DNA of 59,724 nt from JABDPF01 sp036351575 (GTDB taxonomy: Bacteria > Pseudomonadota > Gammaproteobacteria > Xanthomonadales > SZUA-36). Numbering within the stretch: position 1 is the first letter of the stretch; each line of letters starts with the position of its first letter. Of this stretch, positions 35,500 to 44,075 are shown piece after piece. The notes beneath the pieces are model-generated. The model did no database searches. It saw only the letters and a list, made by a program, of their open reading frames with translations, and was not told the origin of the DNA. Location of the stretch: assembly GCA_036351575.1 (NCBI GenBank), contig JAZBPJ010000077.1:1-59724 (forward strand). The letters are read 5' to 3'. A program made the position numbers and the translations under genes.

Positions 35500-36435
35500 A
35501 TGGACATCACACTGCTGTGGGCAGTCATCTTCGTCGTATTGGGCGTGGTCGTCGTACGCAAGGCGGTGATCATCGTGCGCCAGGGTTACGAGTATACGCT
35601 GGAACGTTTCGGTCGCTTCCGCACCACGCTGCGGCCCGGATTTCATTTCATCGTCCCGTTCGTCAACCGGGTCGGGCACAAGGTGAACATGATGGAACGC
35701 GTGCTGGACGTTCCGTCACAGGAAGTCATCTCCAAGGATAATGCGGTGCTGACCGTGGACGGCGTGGTGTTCTTCCAGGTGCTGGACGCGGCCAAGGCCG
35801 CCTACGAGGTGTTTCGCCTGGAGCACGCGGTCCTCAACCTGACCATGACCAATATCCGCACGGTGCTGGGTTCGATGGACCTGGACGATGCGCTGTCCAA
35901 GCGTGACGACATCAACGCGCGCCTGCTGGTGGTGGTCGATGAGGCGACCACGCCCTGGGGCCTCAAGGTCACGCGTATCGAGATCAAGGACATCAGTCCG
36001 CCGGCCGACCTGGTCGCCGCGATGGCGCGCCAGATGAAGGCTGAGCGCGAAAAGCGCGCCACGATTCTCGAAGCCGAAGGCACCAGGCAGGCCGAGATCC
36101 TGAAGGCCGAGGGCCTGAAACAGGCCGCCATCCTGCAGGCCGAGGGCCGCCGGGAAGCCGCTTACCGCGATGCGGAGGCCCGCGAGCGCCTGGCCGAAGC
36201 CGAGGGCAAGGCCACCACGATGGTCTCGGAAGCCATCGCGTCCGGCAACATCCAGGCCATCAACTACTTCGTCGCACAAAAATACGTCGAAGCGCTGGCC
36301 GCCTTTGCCGAGGGTCAGAATACCAAGACGCTGCTGCTGCCGGTCGAGGCGACCGGCATCCTGTCCAGCCTGGCAGGAATCACCGAGGTTGCAAGGGAAG
36401 CATTCGGCAACGACAAGGAAAAACAGGGAGGCTGA
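35500..36435 (+). CDS. qmcA: SPFH-domain (stomatin/prohibitin) membrane protein, QmcA-like
   Basis: A 311-residue protein with one N-terminal membrane span (residues about 4-22), an SPFH domain (about 30-190) containing YTLERFGRFRTTLRPGFHF, and a long Ala/Glu coiled coil (ILEAEGTRQAEILKAEG and similar repeats). The ATG at 35500 has GGGAGGGAG just upstream. QmcA-type proteins assemble membrane microdomain cages. The partner NfeD gene follows after one base. Confidence 0.88.
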   Translation: MDITLLWAVIFVVLGVVVVRKAVIIVRQGYEYTLERFGRFRTTLRPGFHFIVPFVNRVGHKVNMMERVLDVPSQEVISKDNAVLTVDGVVFFQVLDAAKAAYEVFRLEHAVLNLTMTNIRTVLGSMDLDDALSKRDDINARLLVVVDEATTPWGLKVTRIEIKDISPPADLVAAMARQMKAEREKRATILEAEGTRQAEILKAEGLKQAAILQAEGRREAAYRDAEARERLAEAEGKATTMVSEAIASGNIQAINYFVAQKYVEALAAFAEGQNTKTLLLPVEATGILSSLAGITEVAREAFGNDKEKQGG

Positions 36436-36436
36436 C

Positions 36437-36889
36437 ATGGAATGGCTGGATGGCATCGTTTTCTGGCACTGGTGGATACTCGCCGGGATCCTCCTGATCC
36501 TCGAACTTTCTTCGCCCATCTTTTTCTTCCTGTGGCTGGGCTTCGCCGCGGCCGCCATGGGTCTGCTGCTGTGGGTGTTTCCCGAAATGCCGCTCGTCAC
36601 GCAGTTGGCCCTTTTCGCGATCCTGTCCGTGGTTGCCGTCGTGGCCTGGCGGCGCTACAAGGAAACCCACCCCCCGGAATCGGACCAACCACTCCTTAAC
36701 CAGCGCGGGCTGCAGTACCAGGGACGTGTTTTTACCCTGGAACACCCGATCGTCAACGGCGTGGGCAAGGTCGAGGTTGACGACAGCACCTGGCGGGTCA
36801 AGGGGCCCGACCTGCCGGCCGGCACCCGCGTCCGGGTCACCGGGGTCGACGGCGTGATTTTCGTCGTGGAAAGCGCGGATACCGGCTGA
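36437..36889 (+). CDS. NfeD family membrane protein
   Basis: A 150-residue YbbJ/NfeD-type protein. Hydrophobic segments cover residues about 8-30 and 32-70. A C-terminal OB-fold domain follows (VDDSTWRVKGPDLPAGTRV then VTGVDGVIFVVE). NfeD proteins partner with SPFH proteins at the membrane. The immediate adjacency to the qmcA-like gene supports a functional pair. Confidence 0.88.
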   Translation: MEWLDGIVFWHWWILAGILLILELSSPIFFFLWLGFAAAAMGLLLWVFPEMPLVTQLALFAILSVVAVVAWRRYKETHPPESDQPLLNQRGLQYQGRVFTLEHPIVNGVGKVEVDDSTWRVKGPDLPAGTRVRVTGVDGVIFVVESADTG

Positions 36890-36895
36890 TCGCGA

Positions 36896-36901
36896 TATAA
36901 T
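36896..36901 (+). promoter_or_regulatory. -10 element for glyQS
   Basis: A perfect TATAAT lies between the nfeD-like gene and glyQ, with no good -35 hexamer at the usual distance. It would give a leader of about 70 bases. Confidence 0.4.
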
Positions 36902-36918
36902 GCGGGGTTTGCGTAAAA

Positions 36919-36953
36919 GCGCAAGGCGGCCCGGCGGCCGCCGTTGCTTGCGC
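36919..36953 (+). other. GC-rich hairpin in the glyQ leader
   Basis: GCGCAAG pairs with CTTGCGC, enclosing a second perfect stem GCGGCC/GGCCGC with a CGGC loop and a 5-base bulge. No T-tract follows. It lies between the TATAAT and the glyQ start and may regulate translation or stabilise the mRNA. Confidence 0.4.
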
Positions 36954-36975
36954 GTTTAAACCGCCAAGGAAAAAA

Positions 36976-37884
36976 ATGACCTTCCAGGAATTCATTCAAA
37001 GCCTCGAAGCCTACTGGTCCGAGCAAGGCTGCGTGCTGATCCAGCCGCTGGACCTCGAAGTTGGCGCGGGCACTTTTCACCCGGCGACATTTTTGCGCTC
37101 GATCGGGCCGGAACCATGGAACGCCGCTTACGTGCAGCCCAGCCGCCGTCCGACAGACGGCCGTTACGGCGAGAACCCGAACCGGCTGCAGCACTACTAC
37201 CAATACCAGGTGGTGATGAAGCCTTCTCCCGAAAACTTCCAGGAGCTGTACCTCGATTCCCTCAAAGCGGTAGGTATCGATCCGGCGATCCACGATATCC
37301 GCTTCGTGGAAGACAACTGGGAATCACCGACCCTGGGCGCCTGGGGCCTGGGTTGGGAAGTCTGGCTCAACGGCATGGAAGTCACCCAGTTCACGTACTT
37401 TCAGCAGGCCGGTGGCCTGGAGTGCCGGCCGGTAATGGGTGAGATAACCTACGGCGTCGAGCGGCTTGCCATGTACCTGCAGGAAGTCGACAGCGTCTAC
37501 GACCTGGTCTGGACCGATGTCGGCGGCCGCACCGTCACCTACGGCGAGGTGTTCCACCAGAATGAAGTGGAACAGTCTGCCTACAACTTCGAGCACGCCG
37601 ATACCGAGTCGCTGTTCGGCTGGTTCGACGTGTGCGAGCGCGAAGCCGTCAAGCTGGTCGACCTGGGGCTGCCCCTGCCGGCCTACGAGCAGGTGCTCAA
37701 AGCATCCCACACGTTCAACCTGCTCGATGCCCGCAAGGCCATATCGGTCACCGAGCGGCAGCGTTTCATCCTGCGTGTCCGCGACCTGGCCCGCCGCGTT
37801 GCCGAAACCTACCATGCGAGCCGCGAGGCGCTCGGCTTCCCCGGCCTGTCGAACGGCCACGAGGGCAACAAACATGACGGATAG
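36976..37884 (+). CDS. glyQ: glycine--tRNA ligase alpha subunit
   Basis: A 302-residue alpha chain of the heterotetrameric bacterial glycyl-tRNA synthetase. TFQEFIQSLEAYWSEQGCVL, YVQPSRRPTDGRYGENPNR and LQHYYQYQVV are invariant family blocks, and the length is standard. AAGGA precedes the ATG. The glyS start lies 11 bases inside its end. Confidence 0.96.
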   Translation: MTFQEFIQSLEAYWSEQGCVLIQPLDLEVGAGTFHPATFLRSIGPEPWNAAYVQPSRRPTDGRYGENPNRLQHYYQYQVVMKPSPENFQELYLDSLKAVGIDPAIHDIRFVEDNWESPTLGAWGLGWEVWLNGMEVTQFTYFQQAGGLECRPVMGEITYGVERLAMYLQEVDSVYDLVWTDVGGRTVTYGEVFHQNEVEQSAYNFEHADTESLFGWFDVCEREAVKLVDLGLPLPAYEQVLKASHTFNLLDARKAISVTERQRFILRVRDLARRVAETYHASREALGFPGLSNGHEGNKHDG

Positions 37885-39940
37885 CCTGCTGATCGAACTG
37901 GGTTGCGAAGAACTGCCGCCCAAAGCGCTGGATACGATCCGCGAAGCGTTTTTTAGCGCGGTGTGCGCCGGCCTGGAAAAAAACAACCTTGCCTTTGAAC
38001 GATCCGGAAGCCGGTCGTACTCGACGCCCCGCCGTATTGCTTTGCTGCTGGCGGACGTGGCGCCGGGACAGCCCGATCAGGTATTGGAACGCCGAGGTCC
38101 CGCCGCAGCCGCCGCCTGGGACGAGGACGGCAAGCCGACGGGGGCCGCCCTGGGTTTCGCGCGCTCGGTCGGCAAAGATGTGAGCGAACTGGAAACCATC
38201 AGCACCGAAAAGGGAGAGTGGCTGTTCAGCCGTGTGCACCAGGCCGGTCGGCCGCTGGCCGAGATTCTTTACGAGGTGCTGGGGCAAGCCGTCCGCCAGT
38301 TGCCGGTTCCAAAACCCATGCGTTGGGCCGACCACGATTTCAGTTTTGTGCGCCCGGTGCATTGGCTGGTCGTCATGCACGGCAGTCACGTTATCGAAGG
38401 TCAGTTGTTCGGGCTCGATGCGGGCAATACCACGCGGGGACATCGCATTCACGCACCGGGGCCGCATGAAATTGGCTCGGCTGAGCGCTACGCCGATGTA
38501 CTCGAGCGAGCTCATGTGCTCGCCGACCAGGACAGGCGCAGGGACGTCATTCAGGACGCCCTGGTGAAGTGTGAGCCTGACGTGATCATTGATCCGAACC
38601 TGCTCAACGAAGTGAACAACCTGGTTGAATGGCCGGTTGCGATAAGCTGTTCTTTTGAAGACGAATTCCTCGAAGTTCCCCACTCAGTCCTGGTCGCCGC
38701 CATGCAGGACCACCAGAAGTTTTTCCCGGTCGGAAAAGACGGCAAGAAGGGCGAGGTCAGTAATCGCTTCGTAGCGGTTTCCAACATCGAGAGTCTCGAC
38801 AGCAACCAGGTCAGGATGGGTTACGAGCGCGTCATCCGTCCGCGACTGGCCGATGCCCGCTTCTTCCTCGAACAGGACCTTAAAATCCCGCTTGAACACC
38901 ATTTGGAGCAGTTGGACCGCGTCGTTTTTCAACAGAAAATAGGCTCTGTTGGCGACAAATCGAGCAGGATAAGAAATATTGCGGGTAAAATCGCCGAAAT
39001 TACGGGCACTGATGTTTCAGTTGCCGAGCGGGCCGCCCTGTTGTGTAAATGCGACCTGATGACCCAGATGGTCGGCGAATTTCCCGAACTCCAGGGTGAA
39101 ATGGGCGGTTACTACGCCGCGGCTTCCGGCGAACCCGCCGCGGTCTCGCAGGCCATTGCAGAGCATTACGCGCCCCGTTTTGCGGGTGACGCCATTCCCG
39201 GCAGCGACGCCGGCCGCATCGTGAGCCTGGCCGACCGCGCATACAGCCTGGTGGGTATTTTTGCCGCCGGACTGAAGCCCACCGGAAACAAGGATCCGTT
39301 TGCGCTGCGCCGGGCCGCGCTCGGCCTGCTTCGCATCCTGCTGGAGGCCGGTCTGGACCTGCCGCCGCGCACCGTCCTGGCCCTGGCGGCGGACGCTTTT
39401 GACGGCGTCGTGGAAGTCAGCGATGAATTGCTTCGCGAGGTCGAGACGTTCGTTGCCGATCGCCTGAGAAACTTCTACACGGAAAAGGGGCACGGCACCG
39501 AACTGGTCAACGCGGCGCTCGCCTCCCCCTGGGACACCCTGCCCGACCTCGATCGCCGACTGAAGGCGCTCGAAGGGTTCATGAACGAACCCGCGGCAGC
39601 CAGCCTGGCCGCCTCCAATAAGCGAATCAGCAACATTTTACGCAAGGCGGAATTTGGCGGAAAAATGGAAATCAACGATTCTTTGTTTGTTTTCGACGAA
39701 GAAAAGGCCCTTTTCGAAGAAATTAACGGGATTTCCGAAGAGCTTAAGCCGCTTACCGAACACGGCGATTACGCTTCTGGTTTACGCCTGCTGGCGAAAC
39801 TGGAGTCTGCTGTCGACCGCTTCTTCGAGGCCGTCATGGTGATGGACGAAGACCTGGCGAAACGCAACAACCGCCTGGCGCTGCTGGCCCTGCTCAAGTC
39901 CCGTTTCGATCGAATAGCCGACCTGTCGATACTGGGATGA
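37874..39940 (+). CDS. glyS: glycine--tRNA ligase beta subunit
   Basis: A 688-residue beta chain. The start is the ATG at 37874 (MTDSLLIELGCEELPPKAL), which overlaps glyQ; sequence upstream in this frame is a shadow of glyQ. DPFALRRAALGLLRILLEA and the HD-like and anticodon-binding C-terminal portion (EFGGKMEINDSLFVFDEEKA region) are typical. Length matches the E. coli protein (689). Confidence 0.96.
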   Translation: MTDSLLIELGCEELPPKALDTIREAFFSAVCAGLEKNNLAFERSGSRSYSTPRRIALLLADVAPGQPDQVLERRGPAAAAAWDEDGKPTGAALGFARSVGKDVSELETISTEKGEWLFSRVHQAGRPLAEILYEVLGQAVRQLPVPKPMRWADHDFSFVRPVHWLVVMHGSHVIEGQLFGLDAGNTTRGHRIHAPGPHEIGSAERYADVLERAHVLADQDRRRDVIQDALVKCEPDVIIDPNLLNEVNNLVEWPVAISCSFEDEFLEVPHSVLVAAMQDHQKFFPVGKDGKKGEVSNRFVAVSNIESLDSNQVRMGYERVIRPRLADARFFLEQDLKIPLEHHLEQLDRVVFQQKIGSVGDKSSRIRNIAGKIAEITGTDVSVAERAALLCKCDLMTQMVGEFPELQGEMGGYYAAASGEPAAVSQAIAEHYAPRFAGDAIPGSDAGRIVSLADRAYSLVGIFAAGLKPTGNKDPFALRRAALGLLRILLEAGLDLPPRTVLALAADAFDGVVEVSDELLREVETFVADRLRNFYTEKGHGTELVNAALASPWDTLPDLDRRLKALEGFMNEPAAASLAASNKRISNILRKAEFGGKMEINDSLFVFDEEKALFEEINGISEELKPLTEHGDYASGLRLLAKLESAVDRFFEAVMVMDEDLAKRNNRLALLALLKSRFDRIADLSILG

Positions 39941-39944
39941 GACG

Positions 39945-40424
39945 ATGAGCCGCCAACCGCTTCTGCTCATCAGCCGCAAGGACCTCGTTCTTGCCTGTGA
40001 CGGGCCAGACGGTGAACACATGATTCGTTTGCTCGCCGGGCTGACACGCCGTGGTATTTCATTCGTGGCCACGGCATCCCAACCCAGCGAGTGGTCCCGC
40101 AGCAAGGCCGAGTCCAAGCGCGGCCGGCCGGGGCCGAGACGCTTGCGGGACCGCCTGGCGGAGGCCGGTGGCCTGCTGGATGGCGTTTACTACATCCCTC
40201 AATCCCTGATGACACAACGCACCCGCAATGAGGAAGCGCTGAGCGAGCTGCTGGATCGGTTCGGAACCGAGGCGAAAGACTGCTACCTGGTCAGCACGGA
40301 TCGGGCGCTACTGGCTACCGCCAGGAAAATGCAGGTTAATGCCGTTAAAATCTCTGAAAAATCGGATTTGGTTGCGATCCTCGGCGATTTAATGCAGACG
40401 CTGGAGCAGGAAAACCGGACCTGA
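39945..40424 (+). CDS. degenerate GmhB-like HAD protein, probably non-catalytic
   Basis: A 159-residue protein in the slot after glyS where gmhB often lies. It aligns by eye along the whole heptose-bisphosphate phosphatase: LTRRGISFVATASQPSEW replaces the RGYxVVVATNQSGIARG block, RLAEAGGLLDGVYYIPQS replaces LAEVGGRIDAVFFCPHT, and the C-terminal LVSTDRALLATARKMQVNAV resembles GDSLRDLQAAxAAG. The nucleophile DxD at the start (LDRDGVIN in GmhB) is SRKDLVLA here, the zinc Cys cluster is absent and the GD pair is ST. Phosphatase activity is therefore unlikely. It follows glyS by 4 bases. Confidence 0.65.
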   Translation: MSRQPLLLISRKDLVLACDGPDGEHMIRLLAGLTRRGISFVATASQPSEWSRSKAESKRGRPGPRRLRDRLAEAGGLLDGVYYIPQSLMTQRTRNEEALSELLDRFGTEAKDCYLVSTDRALLATARKMQVNAVKISEKSDLVAILGDLMQTLEQENRT

Positions 40425-40461
40425 AACTCTGAAGACGAGAGCCGCATCCGGGTACCCGCAT

Positions 40462-42861
40462 TCAAACGTCCAGGTTGGCAACTTCCAACGCATTGCGCTC
40501 GATGAATGCCCGCCTCGGTTCGACCTCGTCACCCATCAGCGTAGTGAAAATCTGGTCGGCTGCGACGGCATCCTCGATCGTCACCTTCAGAAGGCGGCGG
40601 GTCTCCGGGTTGACCGTGGTTTCCCAAAGCTGGTCCGGGTTCATCTCGCCCAGCCCTTTGAATCGCTGGATATTTCTGCCCTTGCGGCTCTCATCCATCA
40701 GCCAGTCATAAGCTTCTCCAAAAGAAGCCACTTCCTGTGAAGACTTTCCGCGCATCACCGTGGCCCCTGGCTGTATGAGGCCGTGCAATGACTCGGCAAG
40801 CTTTCCGATCAGGCGATATTCCGGGGCGTTGAAAAACTCTGCGCCTATTTGAACGACATTGGAGACCCCGTGCGTGATGCGCTCCAGCGTGATTTCGTGG
40901 CCTTCTTCTCCCGGCACGGCAGAGAGCCGATAGCGCACACTGGGCGGACATTTACGGTTCATGACTCGCTCCAGTTCACCGCACCAGCGAGACATCTCCG
41001 ACTCCGCCCAATCGACAGAAAATGGTTCGAAATCAATCAGATGATTTAAAAACAGTGGGTCGTGACGCCGTGACAGGCGGTCCACCGCGAGCTTGACCGT
41101 CAGGTAATCACGCATCAACTGCTCCAGCGCCTCGCTGCTCAGTGGAGGAGCATCGGGGTCGAATTGCAGTGACGCATTGTCCAGGGCGCGGGCCAGGAGG
41201 TAGTCATTGAGCTCCACGTCATCTTTGAGGTAGTGCTCCTGCTTACCCTGCTTGATCTTGTACAGCGGCGGCTGGCCGATGTACACGTGTCCACGATCGA
41301 TCAACTCCGGCATCTGGCGATAAAAAAACGTCAGCAGCAGCGTTCGAATGTGAGAGCCATCCACGTCCGCGTCGGTCATGATGATGATGCTGTGGTAGCG
41401 AAGCTTCTCGATATCGAACTCGTCCTTGCCGATACCGGTACCCAGCGCAGTGATGAGGGTTCCTACCTCTGCCGAGGACAGCATCTTGTCAAACCGTGCT
41501 TTTTCAACGTTGAGGATCTTGCCCTTGAGCGGAAGAATGGCCTGAAAACGGCGGTTTCTGCCCTGCTTTGCCGAACCGCCCGCGGAATCGCCCTCGACCA
41601 GAAACAACTCCGACAAGGCCGGGTCTTTTTCCTGGCAATCCGCTAACTTACCCGGCAGGCCGGCGATATCCAGCACCCCTTTTCTTCGCGTCATTTCCCG
41701 CGCTTTTCGCGCTGCTTCACGCGCCCGGGCCGCCTCCACGACCTTGGCCGTAATCGTTTTCGCCTCGACCGGATTTTCAAGCAGGAATTCACGCAAGCGT
41801 TCTGAAACCACCGACTCGACGACGGGTTTTACCTCGGAAGAAACCAGCTTGTCCTTGGTCTGTGATGAAAATTTGGGGTCCGGAACCTTGACAGACAGAA
41901 CGGCGATCAGACCTTCGCGGGCGTCATCACCGGTGGTGCCGACCTTGTCTTTTTTCTGCCCGGATTCATCGATGTATTGATTGATCGTTCGGGTCAGTGC
42001 CGCTCGAAAACCGGACAGGTGAGCGCCGCCATCTTTTTGAGGAATATTGTTGGTGAAACAGAACACGGTTTCCTGGTAAGCGTCCGTCCACTGCATGGCG
42101 ACCTCGACGACGGTACCATTGAGTTCATCCGATATGCTCATTACGGTTGGGTGGAGCGGGTTCTTGTTCTGTCCCAGGTGCTCCACAAATGATTTAATTC
42201 CACCTTTATATTCAAAGACATCCGATTTTCCGGTACGTTCGTCCCTGAGCAGGATGCGCACGCCCGAGTTAAGGAAACTCAACTCCCGCAGGCGTTTGGC
42301 CAGGATGTCGTAATGAAATTCCCTGTTGGTAAACACGTCCTTGCTGGGTAGGAACGTGATCTGTGTGCCCGTCTCCTCGCTCTCTCCGGTTTTCTTCAAC
42401 GGTTCTTCCGGGACACCCATGTGGTACACCTGGCGCCAGACGTGGCCGTCCCGGCGAATACGGATCTGAAGTTCCTCGGAAAGTGCGTTTACGACCGACA
42501 CACCGACACCGTGCAGGCCGCCTGAAACCTTGTAGGAATTGTCGTCGAACTTACCACCCGCATGCAGAACGGTCATGATGACTTCAGCAGCGGATACGCC
42601 CTCTTCCTTGTGAAGGTCGACCGGTATACCGCGGCCGTTATCGGCAACACTCACCGAGTTGTTGACATGGATCGTTACGGTTATCTCATCGCAATGACCG
42701 GCCAGGGCCTCGTCGATCGAGTTATCGACGACCTCGAATACCATGTGGTGCAGGCCGGTACCGTCATCGGTGTCGCCGATGTACATTCCCGGACGCTTGC
42801 GTACTGCATCCAGGCCCTTGAGTACCTTGATATTCTTGGAGTCGTATTTGCTCTTGCTCAT
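40462..42861 (-). CDS. gyrB: DNA gyrase subunit B
   Basis: A 799-residue type IIA topoisomerase ATPase subunit. The ATG at 42861 (MSKSKYDSKNIKVLKGLDAV) has AGGGTG 5 bases upstream; an upstream in-frame start adds five residues. GHKL ATPase motifs VDNSIDEALAGHC and GGLHGVGVSVVNALS, and the TOPRIM EGDSAGGSAKQGRNR with DADVDGSHIRTLLLTFF, are intact. Its length matches E. coli GyrB (804). It is the last gene of the origin-side minus-strand block. Confidence 0.97.
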   Translation of the reverse strand: MSKSKYDSKNIKVLKGLDAVRKRPGMYIGDTDDGTGLHHMVFEVVDNSIDEALAGHCDEITVTIHVNNSVSVADNGRGIPVDLHKEEGVSAAEVIMTVLHAGGKFDDNSYKVSGGLHGVGVSVVNALSEELQIRIRRDGHVWRQVYHMGVPEEPLKKTGESEETGTQITFLPSKDVFTNREFHYDILAKRLRELSFLNSGVRILLRDERTGKSDVFEYKGGIKSFVEHLGQNKNPLHPTVMSISDELNGTVVEVAMQWTDAYQETVFCFTNNIPQKDGGAHLSGFRAALTRTINQYIDESGQKKDKVGTTGDDAREGLIAVLSVKVPDPKFSSQTKDKLVSSEVKPVVESVVSERLREFLLENPVEAKTITAKVVEAARAREAARKAREMTRRKGVLDIAGLPGKLADCQEKDPALSELFLVEGDSAGGSAKQGRNRRFQAILPLKGKILNVEKARFDKMLSSAEVGTLITALGTGIGKDEFDIEKLRYHSIIIMTDADVDGSHIRTLLLTFFYRQMPELIDRGHVYIGQPPLYKIKQGKQEHYLKDDVELNDYLLARALDNASLQFDPDAPPLSSEALEQLMRDYLTVKLAVDRLSRRHDPLFLNHLIDFEPFSVDWAESEMSRWCGELERVMNRKCPPSVRYRLSAVPGEEGHEITLERITHGVSNVVQIGAEFFNAPEYRLIGKLAESLHGLIQPGATVMRGKSSQEVASFGEAYDWLMDESRKGRNIQRFKGLGEMNPDQLWETTVNPETRRLLKVTIEDAVAADQIFTTLMGDEVEPRRAFIERNALEVANLDV

Positions 42862-42930
42862 GCGGTCACCCTGCACCGTTCAACTGACGGCGCTGTATTT
42901 GATCAAATAGGGGTTCGGAAACTTCAACTG

Positions 42931-42959
42931 AATATGGTTGCCGGACGTTTCGAACTCAA
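42931..42959 (-). promoter_or_regulatory. possible gyrB promoter
   Basis: On the minus strand TTGAGT and CATATT are separated by 17 bases in the recF-gyrB gap, about 70 bases before the gyrB start. Both hexamers are imperfect. Confidence 0.3.
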
Positions 42960-42962
42960 GGA

Positions 42963-44024
42963 TTATACCAGTTCCGTGACGTGCCCCTGTTCCACGTGAA
43001 ACATCGTGTGCGGATTTTCGATTTCGGGCTTGACCGTGCCGGTCAGCCAGGCCTGCAGCCCCGTTGAAAGAAATTTTTCCAGCACGATGTCGAAGTGCTT
43101 TTCGTCAAACTCCGACACCAGGTCATCCAGCAGCAAAACCGGGTGTATTCCGTCTTCAAGCAGCAGTTCGCACTGTGCCAATAAAAGGGCCGCCGCAAAC
43201 GCTTTCTGTTCACCGCGAGAAAGAACCGCCCGCGCCGGAGCCCCGTCACAAAGCAATCGAAGGTCGGCACGATGCGGCCCTGCGTCTGTAACGCCTTTTT
43301 CGATATCCCGGTCCCTGCGCACGGTCAGCAACTCCAGGTAGGACGGGGCGTTCCAGCCTTCCTGGTATAAAATATCGACTTTTCGAACCCGGGTTTTCAA
43401 GTCATTCAACAGATCCGGCATTCTGTCGGCAACGCGGCGCGCATAGTTCCTGCGGTAGGCGGCCAATTCATCACCGTGCTCGGCCAGGACCGCGTCCAGG
43501 CTGTCCAGGACAGCGTTATCGGCTCGTTTGAGCGCGGAATTACGTTGCTTCAGCGCACGGGAAAAACGCCTCCAGGCCTCGAGGAAGCCCTGTTCCACGT
43601 GAAACAGTCCCCAGTCCACGAATTTTCTGCGATTTTCCGGAGAGCCGCTGACCAGTTGATGGCTATCCGGAACCATTACAACCGTGGGTAAAGCCCGGGA
43701 AAGGCTGCTCAGCTGGGCCACATCTTCGCCATCGAGGCGGGCCCGCCAGTGTGCACCGGCCCGCTCGAGACCGACCCGGTGAACTTCTCCCGCCTGACCG
43801 CGCAGCTCGGCGACGACACGATACGTCGGGCCATTGACACCGGCGAGTTCGGAAGACTGGGTAGTGCGAAACGAACGACCCCTGGAGAGCAGGGCGATGG
43901 ACTCCAGGATGCTGGTTTTTCCGGCGCCGTTGACACCCCACAGGTAATTGAGCGAAGGGTGCGGCCGAACAGCAACCTCCTCCAGGTTTCTCAGGTTCCA
44001 GACCTTGAGGCTCGAGATGACCAC
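42963..44024 (-). CDS. recF: DNA replication and repair protein RecF
   Basis: A 353-residue SMC-like ATPase that loads RecA at gaps with RecOR. Walker A is WGVNGAGKTSIL near residue 30, the ABC signature region reads LSRGEQKAFAAALLLAQ, and Walker B is HPVLLLDDLVSEFD. It lies in the conserved dnaA-dnaN-recF-gyrB order, 51 bases after dnaN. Confidence 0.95.
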   Translation of the reverse strand: MVISSLKVWNLRNLEEVAVRPHPSLNYLWGVNGAGKTSILESIALLSRGRSFRTTQSSELAGVNGPTYRVVAELRGQAGEVHRVGLERAGAHWRARLDGEDVAQLSSLSRALPTVVMVPDSHQLVSGSPENRRKFVDWGLFHVEQGFLEAWRRFSRALKQRNSALKRADNAVLDSLDAVLAEHGDELAAYRRNYARRVADRMPDLLNDLKTRVRKVDILYQEGWNAPSYLELLTVRRDRDIEKGVTDAGPHRADLRLLCDGAPARAVLSRGEQKAFAAALLLAQCELLLEDGIHPVLLLDDLVSEFDEKHFDIVLEKFLSTGLQAWLTGTVKPEIENPHTMFHVEQGHVTELV

Positions 44025-44075
44025 GTTTACGGCGCCCTGACTACAATGCGCCCTTCAAGTGAAAAATGTAAATGA

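Noticed and set aside
37466..37873. Upstream extension of the glyS frame
   Set aside because: It overlaps glyQ in another frame; the conserved GlyS start is at 37874.
40424..40461. Possible terminator in the gap between the GmhB-like gene and gyrB
   Set aside because: Only a small CGGGTACCCG palindrome is present, with no T-tract.
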